39,315 nucleotides of DNA from Paracoccaceae bacterium. GTDB lineage: Bacteria > Pseudomonadota > Alphaproteobacteria > Rhodobacterales > Rhodobacteraceae. The stretch's first letter is position 1. Each line of letters starts with the position of its first letter. Below the pieces are notes generated by a model. It did not search any database and had not been told where the DNA came from. It worked only from the letters and a program-made list of their open reading frames with translations. Shown one piece after another: positions 35,589 through 39,315 of the stretch. The position numbers and the translations under genes are program-made. The stretch is from assembly GCA_029938175.1 (NCBI GenBank), contig JAPYON010000009.1, positions 1 to 39,315 of the forward strand. Direction: 5' to 3'.

Positions 35589-35654
35589 CGTTTTGCGAAT
35601 TTCACCCGTAGGCTTAATATTATTTTACCATTCGGTCTAATGTCCTGTAAGTAA

Positions 35655-35903
35655 CGATATATCTACAAACTGAACTATTTCAAGCTGGCCGATCAGAACT
35701 CGCCCGTGGATCACCGCCTGTGCGCCTATCTGCTTATGCTCTCTGAGAGGAACAGCAAAATTTATGATTCGCAGAGTTATCTTGCCGGCGTGGTCGGGTG
35801 TTCACGCCAGACGATCAACAAAGAATTGGGAATTTTGCGGGACAAAAAAATCATCTCGATGGGAAAAGGCGGAATCGAGATACTTGATCGCGAAAAGATC
35901 TAA
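35655..35903 (+). pseudogene. Crp/Fnr-type helix-turn-helix remnant
   Basis: After a TAA at 35652 an open frame reads YKLNYFKLADQNSPVDHRL and then a complete Crp-type DNA-binding domain. SQSYLAGVVGCSRQTINKEL is the helix-turn-helix and GGIEILDREKI the wing. Normal family members carry a cyclic-nucleotide or heme/FeS sensing domain of about 120 residues in front of this; here nothing recognisable precedes it. A GTG at 35706 could start a 65-residue protein, but no SD is visible. Most likely a decayed C-terminus, although a free-standing small DNA-binding protein cannot be excluded. Confidence 0.6.
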
Positions 35904-36238
35904 GGCTTCATGAAAGTTTAACCAATTGTTAGTTTGAATTGTGGCGTGATTGCCACGTCGCGGGACAAAAACTTCTTCAAATAGTCTGATTTCGCCCCTT
36001 TGGTTGCCTTGATTGTTAGCAATAATGTCTGTGCTGAAGGTGCAGAGTAACGACTATTTTTTGTAAACCGTAAGCACCTTACAACGTAAAACGTGCGCTC
36101 CGAGTATTTGTTACGGGTGCGCACACATACCGACATTAGGGCCCGCCCTTTTGTTTGATGTAACATGTTCACACGGGCACATGAACTGGCAGTCGGTGCG
36201 AATAATCGCAGCGGCTGTCTTTTTATCTGGCCGCTTTG
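35904..36238. other. 335-base region without a recognised gene
   Basis: This stretch is AT-richer than its surroundings. It holds an 84-codon minus-strand frame (36172-35918) whose product is Lys/Arg-rich and unlike any family I know, with no SD. It also has a dyad TTGTAA...TTACAA at 36061-36084 with an inner GTAAG/CTTAC pairing, and AGCGGC...GCCGCT near 36211-36236 just past the DUF2927 stop, without a good T-run. No tRNA or known RNA motif is visible. It could be the debris of a deleted gene. Confidence 0.4.
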
Positions 36239-37123
36239 TTATCGCGCTGCATCACGGGCGATAGCGGGCAATAATGGTGAGATTTCGTATCGTTCCATTC
36301 CAGCTTTTAGGCGCGGGTCATACAGCATGCGCAGCAGGATTTCGTCGTGGCGGGTCAGGAAGGCGAATTCCTCGTCATCGTTAAAGATCGAGGGACGCGC
36401 GTCGGGGCTGTCGTTGGTCAAGCCCATCGCTTGCGCCATTTCTTCGTGAATGCAGGATTTTCTCATAAAATCGCTATGCTCGGATTTCACTAGTATCAAC
36501 ACGTTCCCGTAGACGCCTTTCCTCCCCGGTTTGGTGAACGCAAAAGCGGCACAAAAGATGTTGCGCGGGCTGTTGCCAAAGGCATCAACCACTGCGGGGC
36601 TTATGTTTCGCAATAATGTCGGCAGCGTTTTGGCGAACTGGGATTGTTCGGTTTCGTTTAGAAACAGCACCAAAAAGTTCGCTTCGGCGCCGTCCGAAAC
36701 CCGCATATCCAACCCCGTCAACTGCGACAGACGTTTGGTGTATCGGGCAACCTCGGTTGTATTCACACGTGCGGTGCGGCCGTCGGTGCTGGCCCCGAAG
36801 ATTGTTCCAACGCGCACCGGTCCTTCCCAGCGGCGCAGGAATGTCTGGGACTGTCCGGCTACAAAACGTCCATCAGTTATCAGGTACTCGTTATGCAGGG
36901 CGATCCGTTCGAAATTTTGCGTCAGATCGTAATAGCTGAAGGGGGCGTCCTTTGGACTGGTCTCGGTCCGCATCATGCCCTGACCTCGCATCGAGGCTTC
37001 GGTAGCGGCGTAAATTTGTTGCAGATCGTTACCGTCAATTGGTGGGCTGGCAGGCGGCAAGCTGGCACAGGCGGTAACAAAAATAACCGGCGCTATCCGT
37101 AATATGCGGCGTAGTTGGATCAT
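36239..37123 (-). CDS. DUF2927 domain-containing lipoprotein
   Basis: A 294-residue exported protein of the DUF2927 family, common in Rhodobacterales and of unknown function. The N-terminus MIQLRRILRIAPVIFVTACAS is a lipoprotein signal with Cys19 as the probable lipidated residue. The conserved C-terminal half has GVYGNVLILVKSEHSDFMRK, SCIHEEMAQAMGLTNDSPDA and IFNDDEEFAFLTRHDE, which are the family signature. The HEExxQ arrangement and following acidic/His residues resemble a metallopeptidase helix but lack the second His. AAAGG is about six bases before the ATG at 37123; an upstream start at 37192 is less supported. It is divergent from the cold-shock gene. Confidence 0.88.
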   Translation of the reverse strand: MIQLRRILRIAPVIFVTACASLPPASPPIDGNDLQQIYAATEASMRGQGMMRTETSPKDAPFSYYDLTQNFERIALHNEYLITDGRFVAGQSQTFLRRWEGPVRVGTIFGASTDGRTARVNTTEVARYTKRLSQLTGLDMRVSDGAEANFLVLFLNETEQSQFAKTLPTLLRNISPAVVDAFGNSPRNIFCAAFAFTKPGRKGVYGNVLILVKSEHSDFMRKSCIHEEMAQAMGLTNDSPDARPSIFNDDEEFAFLTRHDEILLRMLYDPRLKAGMERYEISPLLPAIARDAAR

Positions 37124-37290
37124 ACTTGCCTTTAAATAAATTTGGCCAGAAATACGGTTCGTTGACCCTAACACTTTCGCTGACCCCTGCACTAGCGCCT
37201 GTTTTGCCGATGTGCGAATGCCAGAATTCTGATTCTGCTAAGGTAATTTGTACGTAGAATAATGGGCGTAAGCCAAAGTTTCTGTTTTAT

Positions 37291-37319
37291 TTGCGCCAAT
37301 TAGTCACATCTGGTATCGT
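37291..37319 (+). promoter_or_regulatory. Candidate promoter of the cold-shock gene
   Basis: TTGCGC (37291-37296), a 17-base spacer and TATCGT (37314-37319) each match four of six positions of the sigma-70 consensus. This would give a leader of about 55 bases before the ATG at 37380. Sequence match only. Confidence 0.35.
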
Positions 37320-37379
37320 CCGCGTTGTTACAAACCCGACACGCTCGTCAGGGTAAATACCAAGGGGAGAAAGTCAGAG

Positions 37380-37583
37380 ATGGCAAAAGGAACTGTTAAG
37401 TGGTTTAACGCCGAAAAAGGTTTCGGTTTTATCCAGCCCGAAGATGGCGGCAAGGATGTGTTCGTTCACATTACTGCGCTTCAAGAAGCGGGACTACAAG
37501 GTTTGCAGGATGATCAGCCGATTGAATACGAAATGGTCGAGGGCCGTGATGGCCGGCAGAGTGCGGGCGAACTTAAAGTTTAA
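37380..37583 (+). CDS. Cold-shock domain protein (CspA family)
   Basis: A 67-residue single cold-shock domain that binds single-stranded RNA or DNA and acts as an RNA chaperone. The fold begins GTVKWFNAEKGFGFI with RNP1 KGFGFI near residue 16, and RNP2 is VFVHI near residue 29. The C-terminal strand is Gly/Arg containing (GRDGRQSAGELKV). AAGGGGAGA lies upstream with a rather long spacing of about ten bases. A perfect terminator hairpin follows 24 bases after the stop. Which of the several csp paralogues of such genomes this is cannot be determined. Confidence 0.95.
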   Translation: MAKGTVKWFNAEKGFGFIQPEDGGKDVFVHITALQEAGLQGLQDDQPIEYEMVEGRDGRQSAGELKV

Positions 37584-37607
37584 TACATAAAATTTATTAC
37601 CAATTGG

Positions 37608-37633
37608 AAAGCCCCGAAGTTCGGGGCTTTTTT
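37608..37633. terminator. Bidirectional rho-independent terminator
   Basis: AAAGCCCCGA (37608-37617), loop AGT, TCGGGGCTTT (37621-37630) and a T-run form a perfect ten-base stem. It serves the cold-shock gene on the plus strand. The A-run on its left side allows use by the convergent lipoprotein gene, whose stop it touches. Confidence 0.9.
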
Positions 37634-38292
37634 CATCGAAGTGCGCGATAAAACTCAGGCGACCAGCTGCATGCGAATCCATCCCCATCAGGATCAAGGT
37701 TCAACGGATCTTGTACTGGCCCGTCATTAGCCAAGAAATACCGTTGGGCATCGTCAGGTGTTCCGAACTTGCCACATTCGGTTCTGGACAGGCGCAGTTT
37801 TAATAACGGGCGTTTGTAAAGTTTTTCGCCGATGGCATTCGTGGTTTCGCGAGCATAAAGCGCGATGTTTACGCCCGCCACGATGTCGGGTAGGGCGCCC
37901 GGCTCGATAATCACGTATTGCGCGCGGGCGGCGGCAAGAAAGATTGCAGCCTTGTCGCGCTCGATTTTCTGTTGTTCTTGTGAGGTGACGTTCAAATCCA
38001 ACGTGCCATCGTCGGTGCTGATCGTTGCCGGCGCTTCGTCAGCCTCTGTTTTGTTTTCGGCCAGAGTTGCTGTGTCGGTTCCGTCTGCTTCACCTTTGAT
38101 GATAGCAGCTTCTATCGCTTCGCTAAGGGCTTCTGTAGTATTTGGTTCTTCGATCAGCACTGAGACCAGAACCACAGGTTCTTCGACTATGAATATCGGA
38201 TCAACCGAATCAAAATACCCGTTGCCGCCTGCTTGTTTCTCGCATCCAGCCAAGGCCAGTCCGGCGATCAATACGGCCGATTTCTTCAACAT
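37633..38292 (-). CDS. Lipoprotein with C-terminal excalibur-type calcium-binding motif
   Basis: A 219-residue exported lipoprotein. MLKKSAVLIAGLALAGC is a clear signal with lipobox LAGC and Cys17. A long acidic, low-complexity linker (residues about 40-105, rich in Glu, Ala and Thr) follows, then a folded C-terminal part. That part has RTECGKFGTPDDAQRYFL and ends with LDPDGDGFACSW, the DxDxDGxxC pattern of excalibur domains. Two cysteines (in ECGKF and FACSW) could form a disulfide. The ATG is preceded by a weak GAGG sequence in CTAGAGG. Function unknown; a role at the cell envelope is likely from the lipobox. Confidence 0.8.
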   Translation of the reverse strand: MLKKSAVLIAGLALAGCEKQAGGNGYFDSVDPIFIVEEPVVLVSVLIEEPNTTEALSEAIEAAIIKGEADGTDTATLAENKTEADEAPATISTDDGTLDLNVTSQEQQKIERDKAAIFLAAARAQYVIIEPGALPDIVAGVNIALYARETTNAIGEKLYKRPLLKLRLSRTECGKFGTPDDAQRYFLANDGPVQDPLNLDPDGDGFACSWSPEFYRALR

Positions 38293-38313
38293 GGAAAACC
38301 TCTAGATATCAAT

Positions 38314-39315
38314 TCACCACCACTTATCAGGTTTTGCCGCGAATTCGCTAGCCTGTTCCAGAGCATAGGCGGTATTCAGCATATCCGCTTCGCCCCACGG
38401 TTGACCGATAAGCTGTAATCCCAGCGGTAAGCCTTGTGAATCGAGGCCCGTTGGCACAGAAATCCCCGGTAATCCGGCGAGGTTGACTGTGACAGTAAAC
38501 ACATCGTTAAGATACATCTTGATCGGGTCGGCGTTGGCCATTTCACCCAATCCGAATGCCGCGCTTGGCGTTGCTGGTGTCAAGATCTGATCAATGCCAT
38601 CAGCAAACACTTTTTCAAAATCCTGTTTGATCAGGGTCCGCACTTTCTGGGCGCGGATGTAATAGGCGTCGTAAAATCCTGCCGACAGAACATAAGCGCC
38701 GATCATAACGCGGCGCTGGACTTCTTCGCCAAAACCTTCGGCGCGGGTGCGGGAATACATGTCGTCAATGCCTTCGCCTGCAACGATTTTTGCGCGGTGT
38801 CCGTATTTTACACCATCATAGCGGGACAAGTTCGACGATGCTTCGGCGGGGGCGATTACGTAATAGGCGGGCAGGGCGTATTTGGTGTGGGGCAGCGAGA
38901 TATCTATGATCTCGGCACCCGCGGCTTTTAGTTTCGCCGCACCTTCCTGCCAAAGTGCTTCGATCTCGGCAGGCATTTCGTCAACGCGGTATTCTTTTGG
39001 AATGCCGATTTTCTTGCCGCATATGTCTCCGGTCAACGCGGCCTCGAAATTGGGCACTGCCAGATCGGCGGATGTCGAATCCTTGGCGTCATGGCCGGAC
39101 ATAGATTCCAGCATGATCGCCGAATCGCGCACGGTTTTAACCATTGGGCCTGCTTGGTCCAGCGACGAGGCAAACGCCACCACGCCCCAGCGGGAGCAGC
39201 GACCATATGTAGGCTTAACGCCAACGATGCCCGTAAAGGCCGCAGGCTGGCGGATGGAACCGCCCGTGTCTGTGCCGGTTGCGCCAAGGCAAAGGTCTGC
39301 GGAAACAGCTGATGC
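38314..39315 (-). CDS. gatA: Aspartyl/glutamyl-tRNA(Asn/Gln) amidotransferase subunit A (partial, runs off the window)
   Basis: GatA is the glutaminase/amidase subunit of GatCAB, which converts Glu-tRNA(Gln) and Asp-tRNA(Asn) to the amidated forms. The 333 codons visible are the C-terminal two thirds; the N-terminus lies beyond 39315. The amidase signature [16 protein letters not shown] contains the catalytic Ser and the cis-Ser. [20 protein letters not shown] and LDQAGPM follow, as in GatA. The late segment [13 protein letters not shown] and [13 protein letters not shown] is the substrate-pocket region, and the C-terminus is typical. GatA is preferred over other amidases because of these conserved blocks. 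The catalytic Lys is outside the window. Confidence 0.95.
   Translation of the reverse strand, partial: ASAVSADLCLGATGTDTGGSIRQPAAFTGIVGVKPTYGRCSRWGVVAFASSLDQAGPMVKTVRDSAIMLESMSGHDAKDSTSADLAVPNFEAALTGDICGKKIGIPKEYRVDEMPAEIEALWQEGAAKLKAAGAEIIDISLPHTKYALPAYYVIAPAEASSNLSRYDGVKYGHRAKIVAGEGIDDMYSRTRAEGFGEEVQRRVMIGAYVLSAGFYDAYYIRAQKVRTLIKQDFEKVFADGIDQILTPATPSAAFGLGEMANADPIKMYLNDVFTVTVNLAGLPGISVPTGLDSQGLPLGLQLIGQPWGEADMLNTAYALEQASEFAAKPDKWW

Noticed and set aside
35918-36172. 84-codon minus-strand open frame in the gap after the Crp-like remnant
   Set aside because: No SD, no recognised family and odd basic composition; kept only as a note in the intergenic entry.
1-39315. CRISPR arrays, tRNA/rRNA genes, intact insertion sequences, prophage genes
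   Set aside because: No regularly spaced repeats, cloverleaf-like sequences, transposases or phage proteins were seen on either strand.

Overview
The window looks like a chromosomal segment of an alphaproteobacterium of the Rhodobacterales (roseobacter type). This rests on moderate GC content, a DUF2927 lipoprotein, a beta-oxidation operon led by MerR regulators, a xanthine dehydrogenase operon fused to a BMP-type purine ABC transporter, and many 1-8 base start/stop overlaps. I see no rRNA, tRNA, CRISPR array, intact insertion sequence, prophage or plasmid function. Family assignments are by recognition of motifs; no database search was run.

Layout. 1-3839: a decayed outer-membrane barrel remnant, an alpha/beta hydrolase, thrS, and a lipase-like hydrolase coupled to thrS. 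3894-7358: dnaE on the minus strand. 7475-17088: a plus-strand purine operon (uraH, xdhA, xdhB, xdhC, ABC ATPase, two permeases, BMP-family binding protein) closed by a strong terminator. 17142-20299: an MFS exporter downstream of glmS. 20495-27695: a minus-strand beta-oxidation operon (two MerR regulators, acyl-CoA dehydrogenase, two broken small genes, GST, thiolase, FadB-like enzyme) closed by a terminator. 27741-31285: a PF11449-type metal transporter divergent from two overlapping hotdog thioesterases and a MATE exporter. 31282-33019: DUF952-pyrD-ArsC-like, coupled by GTGA overlaps. 33072-36238: a decaying stretch (class III aminotransferase pseudogene, Crp-like remnant) around an intact, strongly initiated 5'-nucleotidase. 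36239-39315: DUF2927 lipoprotein, cold-shock protein, excalibur-type lipoprotein and the 3' part of gatA.

How genes may work together. A secreted 5'-nucleotidase can release nucleosides from nucleotides. The BMP/ABC system can import purines or nucleosides, XdhABC oxidises hypoxanthine/xanthine to urate, and UraH acts on 5-hydroxyisourate. Urate oxidase and the later allantoin steps are not in the window. The beta-oxidation cluster carries palindromic ACGTTAACGT-type sites at its promoter and is probably self-regulated by the first MerR protein.

The observations most worth a second look are: a small gene upstream of the acyl-CoA dehydrogenase remnant that reads as one 75-residue protein only after two single-base corrections; a three-copy dispersed repeat (TTTTTRAGTATTT-NN-ACAAAA), one copy of which lies in frame inside the DUF952 gene; the paired MerR genes with their repeated operator; and a Fur-geometry palindrome in front of the putative manganese transporter. 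I found no clear case for an entirely new multi-gene system.
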